64,000 bases of DNA from Blasia pusilla (GCA_050084515.1 CM114275.1:26908001-26972000); one strand, 5' to 3'; counted from the first letter of the stretch, positions 40,180 to 53,055 are shown. Program-made: numbers and translations. Notes: a model not told the origin generated them from the sequence alone.

Positions 40180-42192
40180 GAGTCCAGTAGGGGTCCAAGG
40201 GACTGTCTTTCTTCCTTTCTTGCATCAAGCAAAGAAGAGATAGGGAGGAGGGATCTTAGGGACAAGTCATGCTGCTATGATGCTTTCTTGCAACAACATG
40301 GGCCACTACAAAGATGTGAAGGACAAAAATCCTTCCTTTGGCGTTTGGCCATGAGAACTACAAAATTTGTTCTCTTAACTCCTTCCACACCATAGTGTTT
40401 GTGCACAACGAAAAACAAAGGAAGCGGAGAAAAAATCCATGCCCTATCCCCTATCATAATGAGGCTTGTAAATTTACGGGCACAAGTTAAAACTGCCGGA
40501 AATTTTATGCTTCCCGAAAAATGAAGGGGGAAATGGCTGTCAGAAATTGAAAACAACCAAAAAAATAATTGTCCCGCATTTTGAATTTCGGATATGAACC
40601 GAGTGCTAAAGATAACCCCAATTTTTTTCTTTTTAAATTATTTTTTCCAGACGGTACCCGTTACCTGATAGGAAATTCCGGGAAATATATTAAAATACGA
40701 ATGTTTAAAAAAACTCCCCGGACATTACTCGTGACTAGCGTTGGACTTTGACTTTTGTGAGCATTAAACAAGCGTCTGGTACGGCACAAGAAAGTAATAC
40801 CTGGTCCGGGCGCGACTCCGAGCGAGCCAGGCCTGGAATGTGCACGAAACGTACGCAGGCACGTACACCCACAGTATGTCAGTGAATGAGGCAGTGCCAG
40901 CGCTGCTGCGAGCAGGTTCTCGGTCGCCGGCGAACCTCCCATTGTTTGTTATGGTCGACTGCAACGCTGAACGTTCCATCACACTGCCATGGGGCCCTCC
41001 CGGCGATCATCAAAGGGCTGGGGGTCCCACGCGATGCCCGTCGCAGGTGATGAAATCTGCTGATGACATTCTATTAGACGCCGAGGGACCTCCCTTGGAA
41101 ATACCCGGTGGACGGGCATGGGGTCCCATGTGATTCTCGGCGCGTGAGCATGGAGCGGGATCACATCCCAAGGCTGCATTGTTTACAAGTCGACCTTTGG
41201 CGGCACTTTTGCAGGGATTACAAAGGCGAAGGGACGCGTCGGAAACGTGACCGTATTACCAAGGGTGTACTTACAGGCGTAGAGTCGCCCACCCCGCCCG
41301 GCCAGCAGGTAGTAGAGAAACAGAGGGGTTTGCTCTACAGAAGAATCTCGGGTTAGTCCAGTCGTCGGACTCGCCCACCTCTGCCCGGTCCACACGCAAG
41401 CATCTCTTCGACAGTGTCATCGGCGATGTCGTGCGAGCTGTTTCGTGCCAGTCGCCTGGCACGAGTGCGATCTCCTCGGAAACTGAAGAGTGAATCGGGC
41501 TGCCACTTCTGATTTAGAGTTACCAGCTTTTATAGAATGAACATAGAGTCCCTCATTCGTTCGACCGTCGCTGGAACTTCTTTCCGTATTACTTTTTTCA
41601 ACCTCAGCATCGCGTGCTTTTCACGAACGGTTCCCAAATCATGGATGGTTATGAAAAGAAACAATTCAGAACCTGGCCAAAGGAATCGATAATGGTACAA
41701 AACACATTGCTTAGTGTACCACTCCGTATGAATTCGTACAAAATCTCTTCACTGGCCGAAAAACAGACACCAAAAGCGTCGAGTTTGCTGCTTAAAACAG
41801 AACGCACTGCAAATTGCAGGAATAATACATGACTAACCAGACCCGTCTTATTTTGGGGCAGATCTCTCAACTTCAACATGCTCTCAAACTGAATATGAAG
41901 ACTTCGCTAATGCTCAAGTTTATTAGTACATGAGAAAACTGTTCCAGGCTGTTGAACCAAAATAAGAGCTTCCAAAGGTCAACGAAGTACATGATGCCTG
42001 CAATAAGGATAGGCTGGGAACCGTAGAGGCCTCAAACTTAAATGGCACAAATTGCTCGACATAGGACAAAATCTTGGCCCCGATCCAGGATGCAATTATT
42101 GTACAGAAATATGGTGAACGCCCAAAGAAGTGCTCTCAAGCTTTCATTACAAGGTGTCTCTACAAAAGATTTACTCTATGCAACAGGATCTT
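40180..42192. other. Intergenic between hAT-2 and the F-box gene; no gene seen
   Basis: Several short frames on both strands lack recognisable motifs. The part from about 41600 to 42192 should include the 3' untranslated region of the minus-strand F-box gene. No repeat family was identified. Confidence 0.4.
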
Positions 42193-45100
42193 CTAGCTAT
42201 GCCGCATCTGCTTTCCCTGCCAATTGTCGGCACAAGCAATAGCATGTGCTCGCATTTTCGGGGATAACTGTTGGAGTAAAACATCTCGAGTGTGAGTGGC
42301 AGAAGTTTCACCAGCCCTTGTTGCTAACTCTAAAAACACGAGGGCAAGGCCTCCATCACCCTCCTGTGAGACATTCATACCATTGGAGCTGTGAGGTCCA
42401 AGTCTTATTAATTCTACATACATGACCTTCACTTATCAAATTAAAACTTTGGCGACCTTCTCCCAAGGAGAGAGACATCCTTAGGTAGGTTTCATATGGA
42501 TGTAAATGTAAGTCAACATTGAAGAACTCTAGAGTAACACATGACTTCCAATCAAGTAAATACAGATTCAAGAGGCTGTTTCACATACCGCAAACAATGT
42601 AAGACCATGCTCAAATTGAGCTTTCCGATGTCCTGCAAGAGCCGCACGCCGCATCCATCTCCGAGCTTCTTGATAATCTCGCAATAAGCCCTCACCCCCT
42701 AAGAAGCAAAGCGCCGTATTGTACATGGCACGAGAACTTCCACCAGTAGCTGCCCGAAGATACCACCGAGCCTGTTTCCAACTTCATGTTACAAAACCAT
42801 TCCATGCTTTCCCCTACGGACATGGAGTGCTCATCTTTAACTTTCATCAAGATCACACTGTCCTCAAGAACTTCAAGAGATGAACAGGAAGGACAACATA
42901 TTAGAAGAATGCTACTTACAGCTTTGCTTAGATTTCGTTCCACACCACGCCCTTGCTGCAAGCAAAGGGCAAGGCTGTATTGAGCACGGACATGACCTGC
43001 TAGAGCTGCTTGATGGAACCATTTCGCTGCTTTTAAAGCACCACCAGACTCTGCAGGGATTAATAAGTTAGCAACCTTGTAACTACACTATGATTAGTTC
43101 TTGATGACCCATTACACTCCACTCTTCTCAGCAGAAATTCAACACCCACTCATAAATTTAAGAGCTGTCCTAAGTAAGTGGCCTACACTACTGTGGAGCT
43201 GAACTTTTGTCATAATATTCTCACAAGGAGACCATGAGTGCAACACCAACTCTAAAATTGAAGAGCCATTCTAAGGAGGTGGTCTCCCTCACCTAATGCA
43301 TAAATACCCCCAGCCATCCTTGCTCAATTCCCATCAATTGTAAAAACAAATTTGAAAATTGAGGATTGAAGCACCCATCTAGTAAAACAAGGGAGACACA
43401 AAGAGAGAACTAGGTCCGAGGCCACAACTGGTCGTAATGAAAAAAGAAACGGAAAACACCCCCAAGAACAATCATCACCCACCACAGAAACAATAGAGCG
43501 TGTGAGCTTTGGCCATGCAGCCAAGATAAGGCTTGGAAAAATCCTGAATGCCATCACTGAAAAACTTCCTTCACCAAAAGTCCTACCATGGAAGTCTGAA
43601 ATCTGACCATAAGGTGACTGACTCGGTCAATCCTCCGGCACACATAAAAGGTGGCTGCCTTGTGGACTCCAGAAATTGCGTCACAAGGCCCTCACACACA
43701 CACACATACATACACAAAGGAAGGAAACAAAAAAAACTAATTCCTTCAAGAAGAGGACTAGGATAGAAACTTGAAATCTGGTTGTGGGAGGTGTGTTTTG
43801 GAGGCAACGCCCACGTGCAAGGATGGTATGAGACTTCCCTAAATACTAGACTTGCATGAAATGGCTTCCTACATGACTAGAGAAACATATCACATCATAC
43901 AACAGTAATCTTTACTCAAAAAGAAAACGTCCTCAGGAAGAGTTGATGCAGGTGCAGTGCCAAGGAACTGATGTGGAAGAAGGCCTTTTCGTGCGAATAG
44001 ATATACAAATCTCTAGTCCACTGCCATAATGAACAACTAAAATCATATTATTATGATTATTAAATTAATAAAAACTCCTTCCTGAGAGGGGGTCCAAGTC
44101 TGATAGCTTGCAATATAGTTGTGAATGGTGCCTACTGGATGCAGTTCCAAGGCACACACAGTGAATGATGCAAAGAGACCTCAAATCGGACGAGAAAACC
44201 AAATGAGATCACATATTCAAGGCCTTCAATAAAAGATCTCTTTCCAGAACTGCAAAAAAAGTCTCCACCACAGAGAGTCACAGCCCACAACCTTGAAATC
44301 TGGTCATAAAAGATACCTGACAAATGCAATAATAAGGCAATCATGAAAGGTGACTTACCATGGGGACAACAAAATCTGAACAAATAAAAATCCAAGCCCT
44401 TCACTTAAAAAGGATCTCCTTCATAGGAGCAGCCTCCATGCTCAAAATCTGGTTGCAAATGACCCCTTATGACTGCAATGTCAAGGCTCACACATGAAAG
44501 ATGGCTTCCAGTGGGACTAGAAAATCACATCGTCTGCCTCCATGCTGATGCAATAAACATGCCTACATACTCATCTGACACAAGGAACAGATGAAAGCCA
44601 CAAAGAGAAACGAGTGGCAAAGCTCTAGGCATTGAAGAGACACTTCAATTGACATGAGAATAGTTTTACAGGCACCAAATTCAGTGGAGCTGCCGGCATT
44701 GAAGAGACAGTGAAATTTGATATGAGAGTACTTTTAGAAGTACCAAATTGAAATTGGAGAACTAAACAGATAGCAACGATCTATGGCCACGAAAGTACAT
44801 ATGTGACATAGGAACCTTGAATGATCTCAAAGTAGACTAAGGAAACCATCAGAGATTGACTGGATGAGCTTAACATATGGTGTCATAGAGCCAGTCGTGG
44901 CCTCATCAGGTCAGTGGAATTCTTTTGAACTGGAAACGGGTGATAGGGAAGATACAAAAATAAGAATTCGGAATGCAAGAAACAAGTACCTTCAGGTTCA
45001 ATACAAAAGGAAGGCCATGCTGGACTCCATCCAAGAGAGCCGTGAAAATACCTTGTAGATAAGCTAATCCAAGATTGCATTGCCCCGCCGGATCCCCAAG

Positions 45101-46585
45101 TTCAGCTGCTTGTTTGTACCATTGAATACCCTCTTCTCTCCTCCCCTGTGGAAGGGTGATGAGTTCTCAATACCAGACCTCATATAAGCTTCCATATAAA
45201 AAGGATGGCACTTTCTATCGTACAATATCATCAATGAGCTAGACAGGTACCAAACAGCAATCTAGTACTGCTCAATTGCAAGGCAGAAGCGACTATCAAA
45301 GGGTTTTCAAAGATAACTTCATAAAAAAGGTTTAAGGTCTGAGGGCCTGGAACCACGGGTGTGTGTAGCCTTAATTACAGTTTCAGTAAAGAAACAAGAG
45401 GTCAAAAGACAACAATCTAATGCATTGGTCCACGTAGAGAAAGCTGAGTGACTACATTCCCAAACATTGGCTTGAAACTGATCCCTACAGAGGATGCACT
45501 TCAGCAAGGGGAAAAAAACAAAAAATATGTCACTTACGGATGAAAACTTCAACATACACTGGCACCCAAAGCTCAACGTGATGATATAAGTAGGTTGATC
45601 ACTGATAACCAGAACTCTCACCTACCGAAAGATTTGCTTGACAATTACATACACACGAATCAATTCAAGGCAATTCGAGTAAATTACACATAGTCGATGA
45701 TAGACAAAATTCGACTGATTCATTGCTCACAGGAATACGAATCCTTCGGTAATGTCAGCTAGAGATCGTCGTTGGATCGGCGTAGATGTGCTGAAAGGAA
45801 ATGAAGGAGAAGGAGCGAGGGTATACCATTTCCCACAAAAGAAGACCTGCATCCACCATAGCAGCTGCACAACCGCGAACGGCCCCTTTTAAAAAAGAAT
45901 CCAAGGCTTTCTCAAGATTGCGCGACACTCCACCACGTCCATGCTTAAGTTTCTTTCCCCAATGAACCAAAAGCATCGCTTCTCGCAAAGGATGCAGAGC
46001 TTCACTCCACGCTCTGCATACTCTACTGGTTGCCCACAAGTTGGGCCATGAAAACGATCCAGCGATCCTCCGAATAACATCAAAAGGAAGCGACGAAAAA
46101 TCTGCACCACACTCCCCATCACCAAGGACCTTCACTTCTCTACATTCGCCTTGCCTTGAACTCGAACAACTAGCCCTTGTTCTTCCTTCACCACTTCCCT
46201 CGGCCCAAAATCGACTCTCGAGTTCCGAAGGCTCATGTTTGTTGAGCACATTCACTGGGCCCCTGCGTACAGCCTGTGAATCCAGAGCCGCAAGATCGCT
46301 GAACAGCGTCAGCCTCTCATAAGGAACGTGGTTTGCTCTTCCTCTATCCGCCATATGCTGTACCCTAGGAAGCACATCGTTCACATGCTGCTGTAGAGTG
46401 AGGTCCCGTCTCCTAATACACCTCCTGGAGTCTCTCGGACGCTGCTTGTGGCTGCCAATTCCTGAACTGATGTGACTGCTCAGCTTGCAACGACGCCGTT
46501 GATCAGGCTCAGACTCTCTGTCCCTGGAGCCACTAGATCGTGCCACATGCTTGGAGTCGAAACCTTGCAGCCCTGTATTACTCAT
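42193..46585 (-). CDS. F-box protein with Sel1-like repeats (5 exons, apparently intact)
   Basis: Exons: 46585-45827, 45145-45052, 43050-42920, 42771-42589 and 42363-42193. All have GT-AG borders and keep the frame, giving a 445-residue protein. Exon 1 has a polar N-terminus (residues 1-150) and then an F-box (FDVIRRIAGSFSWPNLWATS, VCRAWSEALHPLREAML), followed by KHGRGGVSRNLEKALDSFLK. Exons 1-5 carry Sel1-like/TPR-like repeats: GIQWYKQAAELGDPAGQCNL, FHQAALAGHVRAQYSLALCL, LRAATGGSSRAMYNTALCFL and MRRAALAGHRKAQFEHGLTL. Plants have a conserved F-box family of this architecture (Arabidopsis At1g70590 type, from memory). Its likely role is as a substrate receptor of an SCF ubiquitin ligase; the target is unknown. 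No stop or frameshift is seen, in contrast to everything around it. Confidence 0.92.
43051..45051 (-). repeat. Intron 2 of the F-box gene with degenerate tandem repeats
   Basis: A 2.0-kb intron. From about 43590 to 44540 a unit of very roughly 120-190 bp recurs about five times. Each has a (g/c)aaatctggt(c/t)-type block (43602, 43776, 44295, 44448) and an AAGGC-(t)CACACATGAAAG-(g)TGGCTT-type block (43645, 43850, 44151, 44345, 44492). A short (CA)n run is at 43692-43706. No nested coding element was recognised. Confidence 0.6.
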
Positions 46586-47310
46586 TTTCGCAACGCCACC
46601 AGAACTCCGCCTGCTCTGTGTTACGGGTTGTGCCCCAACCAGACCCGGAAAATAAATCTGAGCCTGCCTAACAAGTGATCCTGTGGTGACGGCCCCACTG
46701 CAGTCTCACAAAGCAATAAGCGAAGGCTACATCAGGTCACCCCTCACAATAATTGACTCCCTTCACACTAATCAGAGGAAACTACTGTCGACCTGGAGAC
46801 TCTGCCAGAACCCCACAAATCTGCAACGGTCCTAACTACCAAAATTGACAACGAACCCCACAACCGCGGTAGCCACATGCTCTCCGCCCCCGATGTCACA
46901 GCCGTACTAAAATTCCGATTTCCATGCTCCTAGACTGACTAAACCGCCACGGAACCTATCACGTACTCGCCTGGTCTTAGAGACACTGAGAGAAGTGGCT
47001 GACAAAACCAAACGGGCTCGAATTCGCCTACCATCCAATTCATCGCTCCCTCGATACGTCCCAGACCCGCGAGACACCCATCCTGCCAGTCCAAGAAATC
47101 GGAATGGCTACGGGCAAGTCGCTCACTATGCCTTTCTGTAGCGTAGCGATGCGTGTACAGTCCAGCGCTCAAAGCTCAAAGCTCGGCCGTAGGAACAGGT
47201 GACATCCCATCCCCTACGGCCGCTCAGAGCTCGGCCGTAGGAACTCAAAACGGGGATGTGAAGTAAAGTCCACGGATTAAGAAGTTTGTCAGCAGTTTGT
47301 CAGCAGTTTG
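46586..47310. other. Upstream region of the F-box gene
   Basis: No coding is visible. It should contain the promoter and 5' untranslated region. A direct repeat AGCTCGGCCGTAGGAAC occurs at about 47179-47195 and 47229-47245, and a triplicated cagtttgt stretch lies at about 47290-47315. Confidence 0.45.
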
Positions 47311-47935
47311 TCAAACATTTATGACTCCACCGTAGAGTTCAAGAACGCTCTGGTAGAGTCCTGCATGTCTCCTGCCCCTAAAATCGACGGTCGAGCCATA
47401 AATGTCCCATGGCCCCGACTCCTATTTACGGGTACGCCCCTTTTGCTATACGGTCAAGCCCTAAGTGTCCATGCCTCCGGGGAACTGCCATCTACGGTGA
47501 ACGGTGGCTTTGCTCTACTAGGGCCACTCATTTCCTCCCGACGGGGAACAAATACGGGGACGGAAGAAATTCCCGTGTAGTCCACACGAATGGATTCCCG
47601 TGTAGTCCACACCGAAAGAGGACAAAAATACCTTTCGGACGTCCCTAAAAATTGCCGTTCCCTGAAACGGGAGCCGTGTGTAGGTACCCGTTTCTTCAAA
47701 CGGGCATTGGCCGTTGCCACGACTCCCGGGGGCCTCCCAACTCCGGGAGTGAGTGGCCCTGCTATAGAGCCATAAATGTCCCGCAACCCCAACGCATCTA
47801 TACGGGAACGGCGGCTCGGCTCTGCTGCCCATACCCAAAAATCAAACCCGACCCTCTTTGCTACAAAGAGGTGTGGCCATGTAGCGATTCCTCCATGGCC
47901 ACACCCCTTTGGTGTAAGACTTTTCAAGGAGTAAT
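47311..47935. repeat. Unclassified repeat with hairpin at right end
   Basis: Internal direct repeat: ATTCCCGTGTAGTCCACAC occurs twice in 47568-47612. At the right end, arms 47864-47881 and 47894-47911 (caaagaggtgtggccatg and its complement, one mismatch) form a hairpin with a 12-base loop. Many short frames exist on both strands without a motif. It could be an old MITE-like or satellite sequence. Confidence 0.5.
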
Positions 47936-48814
47936 TAAATTAAGGGATTCAAGGGAGTAGGGAGGGAATCTTTTATCTTTTATTTTAAATCTATTCAGGA
48001 TATAGACTAAATCTTATTTATTTTTTAATGCGTTTTTTAAATATCTTTCTCAAAAAATTAAGGAGGTGGGGTTTGAAAAGAAAATTCTTCTAAATTTTTT
48101 CTTTCCCTTTCTAAACTTCAAAATTTTAACCAATGTTAGGTAGGGAAATTCCATTTTAAAATAAACAATAGGAAATTTTAAAATACTCGCAAAGTCAAGA
48201 AGATCACAAATGGTGTTTGCATAATTTAATGTGCATTTCTACCCTTCTTATACCATCTACTTTTGCAAAAAATTTCTTAACCTTTTGAGATTTTATTTCT
48301 TTCTTTATTTTTCAGTATATTTTTCTTAGTTTTTAAATATACATCGCATGGGCATTCTTACTAATAATGAAAATTCGTGGGCCCATGCCATCGCAAGACT
48401 CAAAAGCTTACAAAGCAACACCCTTTATCCGACAACAAAACCTCCCTCTTCCCCGAACTCCATCGCTTTCTCCATAGAAGATCAACAACAATAATAGTAA
48501 AGATGTCTAGCCCTCTAGCAAGAAAACCATTAACTCCAATATCTGCCATTCTTGGCTTTGCCAATCGTTGAGCTTATATGAGAATGTGAAAGTCAGTCAT
48601 TGTATCAGCTCCATGGTGTGCTAGTGAATAGTCTAATAATTTTCTGAGAAACTCAATTGGAAACTCCTTCTGTAATATCGTGCACATATACATCATTGTC
48701 ACCGAATACACACACAAACACATACGGTCCCATGCTAACTCATGGCATCCAAACATCAAGACGATAAATACCAAAATATCTCCAATAAATCAATTGTCAC
48801 TCTTAACATAATGT
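47936..48814. other. No gene seen; AT-rich
   Basis: AT-rich DNA with short frames only. No domain, LTR or tandem array noted. Confidence 0.4.
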
Positions 48815-48825
48815 CTCTCCATGGT

Positions 48826-48877
<52 letters not shown>

Positions 48878-49313
48878 AACCAAACCCACTCTCCTAATGA
48901 GAGGCTGGGGTCACACACACACAAGACGAGGAGGACCATAGCTCTCGCTTCATGCCAAGAGGTTCAACAAAGAGAGAATGAGCTCCAAAGCTCTCTCCTT
49001 GGGTATACCCCATTCCCTCTTCCAATCTCTCTCCACGATAACCTACGCTTGTAGGTTACCTCCTTGGCTCTTGACCTACTATAGAAGGTCAAGAGCCACT
49101 TACCAAAGTGGAAAGTCAACTATATTCAAAATAGTAACTTACCTGAAATAGTAAGTTTCTATACATGACTCCAAATGAGTCGAAACGAAGGGGAAACCTA
49201 CTGTTAGGTTACCCGTGGTCTTACGAAGTTATCCTTGACCTCCTGAGGTTGTCCTCTACTATCCTAGAAGCCACTCTACTAGATCTCGTCAATCTATCCT
49301 AAAAGACGTGACA
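48815..49313 (-). repeat. Solo-LTR-like repeat (reverse copy)
   Basis: On the minus strand it begins TGTCACGTCTTTTAGGATAG at 49313 and matches the forward copy at 18318-18900 block by block, including the GTCAAGAGCCAAGGAGGT run and the ACCCAAGG and AGAGAATGAG runs. It ends in a (GA)n microsatellite ((CT)n at 48823-48874 on plus). No pol sequence is adjacent. Confidence 0.7.
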
Positions 49314-50390
49314 AGAATAAAAGACGGATAACCAATTCAGATGTATTCAAGAGCGGACCCAAACTCACTGCATACAAATTGGGGTTGAACCAATAGGATA
49401 TGTCACCCAACCCTTTCAAATTCAAGCGTCTGCCTATAACTCTCCCCTGTCGACATGCTCACGTTGGACTTCATGTCCAATAGTAAATTCCCACAGAGTT
49501 CCTCACAAAGGAACACCATGAGGAACTCAATAAAGATTCCCCGTGGAGTCCTTATTTTCGTCTAGCAAGACAAATTTTCATTCAGTTCATTTCATCCATG
49601 ATCAGGCAAATATGTTCCGGAGACAGTACTTCAAAGAGCAAGGATCGTCCTTGGATATTGTGCGCCGTGATTTTTACGGCATAGACGGACCAAAGATAGT
49701 AATGGGTCTTTGCATTTAAGTTCTAACACATCAATCCTTGATCACAAGGATCCTACAAACGTAGAGTAGCTCCATGGGGACCTTATCTTAATTGAGGGCA
49801 TGACAAACACTACCCATACCACGTAATGAAATTGGATGGGTAACACTTCACACCAATCCAATTTTTTCTATTTTCTCCAAAGAAGGATTCTCGTAACATA
49901 GAAATTCGAGAGTGTCCAAAATGAGTAACCTTAATAACTTTCTACATTGCAATCCACCAATCCAAATGAAATACGAACTAGCCCTAATCTATTAGTGCTA
50001 CTCATTTCTCCCCCATAAGGAAGAAGTTTTGAGATGAAATAAAATCCCATCTACTCCACACGTTGTTATTTCAAATAATCATATTTACAAAAATTTGAAA
50101 AAGAAGAAAAAATCCTCTTTTGGATGCCACTCCTAAATCATTGTTTTGAGAAGTGGTATACCAAAAGGGGTATATCATATTCCTATTTTGGAGAAAGGGT
50201 TACCTCTTTTGGTATGTTGTTTCTCCAAATGGGAATACAATCTAATTTGGGTGTCCAAGGTTTGTTGAATGTTGTTGTGGTTTGAAATTAAATAGCCCTA
50301 TTTTGTTGTTAACATCAAACTAGATGGTTTTTGAAGACTTTTGTCCCCAAACGGTCGAACTAGGTTGCCCATTGGATGGATCGAAAAATA
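49314..50390. other. No gene seen
   Basis: No frame above 60 codons and no recognisable transposon protein. The sequence is AT-rich and may be the remains of a non-coding LTR-element interior between the solo LTR and the decayed M-type LTR. Confidence 0.4.
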
Positions 50391-51245
50391 CTTTATTCTG
50401 CACATACACATCACTAATTACACATCTACACAACAATCATTACCAAATTTCCAAAAAATACAAGTGAATTTTTGAACATATAAAAATATATTCATGCATG
50501 TACACCAAGATCACACAACCAAAATCAAAGTAGAAATGGCTCACATAGCCAAATCCACTCTCGAATCTACATCAACATATTGAGCCACATCCACCCTCTT
50601 TCATAGGGAATCCAGACTCTAGCACCCAAGCTCGTAGCAAACCTTAAGTGTAACTCCCCAAGTGCTCCAAAGGCTCACCTATATACCCTTGGAAAAACCC
50701 AACAAAAATAGCCCAAAATTGGTGCCCTACGCACACAATTTATTAGGAAACCCTTGACTCAATCAATGAGCCAATCACTTGGCCCACAATAGCAAAAGAG
50801 ATAGATTTTCTTATACAAAAATCCTGAAGCAACAAAGTTATCACCAAACTGATCCGACAACTCCAAGACAAAGTTATGCTTGAACAACCTATTGACTCTC
50901 TACGTCATTGATACAACATAAATTTATCTGTTGGCTAGCTAAGATTTGATAGTTGTCATGCGCATATACATAACTACACAATGCACATCATTGATCATAT
51001 CTAGACACAAAACATCACTAATCTTCCCAAAATATGGATAGATCCCATGTTTTAGGATCTAAAAATACACCACAACACCACAATTGCCCCCCCTCCCTCC
51101 CCTCCACTAGCAATTGGTGCAGCTAAATCCATGTAGCACATATGACATGCTCTACTACCATATACACATCTGGGTTATAACCATCATCTAGTGGGAGCCA
51201 CATCAAGAGGGAGGGGTCGAACACGATACTTATCATCTTCTTTGT
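50391..51245 (-). mobile_element. Decayed M-family element end: LTR-like block and PHD remnant
   Basis: 50521-50945 is collinear with the left LTR of M2 (agtagaaatggc, ATCTACATCAACATAT, CCACATCCACCCT, GGAATCCAGACTCTAGCACCC-type blocks). It is flanked on both sides by diverged copies of the 135-bp sub-repeat (50397-50520 and 50946-51040). At 51150-51240 the minus strand still reads PLPLDVAPTR and PRCVY, matching the end of the M2 PHD finger. So a second, older M-type 3' end lies just outside M2. Confidence 0.6.
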
Positions 51246-51882
51246 TGTGCGCCTACTCTCCTTGAACGTAAATCTTTAGAGTTTCCGAAGCCTGCGTTCA
51301 GTAGGACACGCTCTCACTCCTTATTTGCACCCAAACATGCACTCATGTTAGTCGGGTCTTGGTCAATCAGCGCTCTGACTCTCCAATTTCTCGACTCGGC
51401 CTCTCATCAAGCTCAACCTTCCTAGTTTCTTGATTTACAACACGTGCAAGTCTCTCAAGACTTGGGAGAAACTTTTTGGTCGGTTCAAGAACCTCAAACG
51501 ACATTTGCACACTTAGCGGTCCTAACTTTCCAATAGACCTCTAATGAGTCCCTCACCAAGACTCGCTAAAATGAGTCGTGGATTGGAATCCAAGTGTGGC
51601 TTTCGAAATCCACTCCCTTGGATCAAGTTTGGGTTTTCACTCCCAATATAAAACTCTCATTCCATTCCGTGCCCTTGAGCTAACCTAAGGCACCCCAAGA
51701 TGGGGTTTGGGTCCCAAGAATTATTGGAGATAATCCCTCTTACTCGCACTTTTGGGGATCACCGCCCTCCCCCTAACTTTGGGGAAAAGACAGTTAGACC
51801 CCTCATTTTGTCCCTTAACCCAACTCCCCATACATTCATTTTCAGCCATATAATCACATCCTCTACTAGTGTGTATTTTTTC
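51246..51882. other. No gene seen between two M-type LTRs
   Basis: No recognisable coding. The sequence includes several promoter-like AT blocks and no clear LTR terminus. Confidence 0.35.
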
Positions 51883-52015
51883 GTGCGCATACATATCGCT
51901 ACACAACATACATCACTAGTCATATCTACACCACACAACACCAATCTTCCCCACACACGGGTCGATCCACACATGTACAAAATCAACTCATACATATACA
52001 TGGAGATCACACAAC
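51883..52015 (-). repeat. 135-bp sub-repeat, outer copy
   Basis: Starts tcgtgcgcatacatatcgct and ends gatcacacaac. A near-identical copy lies at 52501-52633, on the other side of the LTR of M2. Confidence 0.85.
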
Positions 52016-52495
52016 AAAAATAAAGAGTAGTAAAAACGGCACACCCGGCCTAAAACCCCATTCCTTGATCTACATTGGCATATCAAGCCTCGTCCACCCT
52101 GCGCTATCAAGGAATCCGGACGCTAGCACCCTAGTCCTATCTCACACACATATAAGAGAGGTGCTCCAACGGCCCAACATGAGAAAGATGGCTTAGTAAA
52201 TCCATCTTCCTCTCTTATCTAGGGTTAGGAAGAGCCAAAAGGCTCTTCCCCTAAAAATAGCCATCCCCTTCGTAACCTGCGCGCACAGGTTACGAGGGGT
52301 CGATGACCTAGTCAACAAGTCACCCGGCTATGAAAGACCTCAACATGGAAGTTGACAGAAATGACATTCTTGACACAATGGACCTATCCTCAACCTCATC
52401 CGACACCGTGGGACAAAGTTACACTCAAGATAGTCCGTTGACTCCTATGCCCTATCCACGATAGATCTCGGCCTATCGACTATTCAGATGTGACA
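52016..52495 (-). repeat. 3' LTR of element M2
   Basis: About 480 bp matching 61615-62097 along the whole length. On the minus strand it starts TGTCACATCTGAATAG. It contains the inverted block gtaacctgcgcgcacaggttac and the TATA-poor run agagccaaaaggctcttcccc. No target duplication could be matched, and the left end lacks the TG seen in the other copy. Confidence 0.75.
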
Positions 52496-52500
52496 GTTGT

Positions 52501-52633
52501 CGTGCGCATACATATCGCTACACAACATACATCGCTGGTTACATCTACACCACACAACACCAATCTTCCCCACACACGGGTCGATCCACACATGTACAAA
52601 AATCAACTCATACATATATATGAAGATCACACA
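52501..52633 (-). repeat. 135-bp sub-repeat, inner copy
   Basis: Second copy of 51883-52015 with a few substitutions, lying between the LTR and the PHD-finger coding end of M2. Confidence 0.85.
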
Positions 52634-52699
52634 ACCGTCCCCTAGCTGGCGGTTGGATCCTCCCAACTCTAGATAGAAAATATCACATCTCTCTAACAT

Positions 52700-52870
52700 G
52701 ACCTACTACCCTATATATATCTTGGGCACATCCATCGTCTCGTGGGAACTACATCAAGAGGGGGGTTCAGACATGACATATGCCACCCTCAAGAACAACC
52801 ATCATATACCAACATGGTGGCTGTACCCCTTGCAGATCCGCACAACATACACCTCAAGCCTGGAGGTACC
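52700..52870 (-). pseudogene. M2 C-terminal PHD-type zinc finger
   Basis: The minus strand reads RCMLCGSARGTATMLVYDGC-S, a TGA, then GWHMSCLNPPLDVVPTRRWM-CPRY. This is the PHD pattern: CxxC, a strand, (C)DGC, W-H-x-x-C, N-P-P-L, W-x-C-P-x-C. Two zinc ligands are Tyr (TAT) where Cys (TGT) is expected, and the stop is TGA where Arg (CGA) fits, all explained by C-to-T change on one strand or the other. The frame continues from the integrase C-terminus. PHD fingers bind histone H3 tails, so the domain may have steered integration, replacing the chromodomain of other gypsy elements. Two further remnants lie at 51150-51240 and 62490-62580. Confidence 0.75.
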
Positions 52871-53055
52871 AGTGCCAAGCTCGGATCCACTGTCCCATCT
52901 ACGTTCAGAAGATGACATGGCGCACAATTGCGCACATGATCCTTCCAAACCATACCATCTCGTCCCTCCAACATGAGGACTCCGGTCGATAATACCTCGT
53001 GCACACATAGGATTATGCGCCCTGCATTGACATCCAGCGTCGTGGGTGACGCCTA

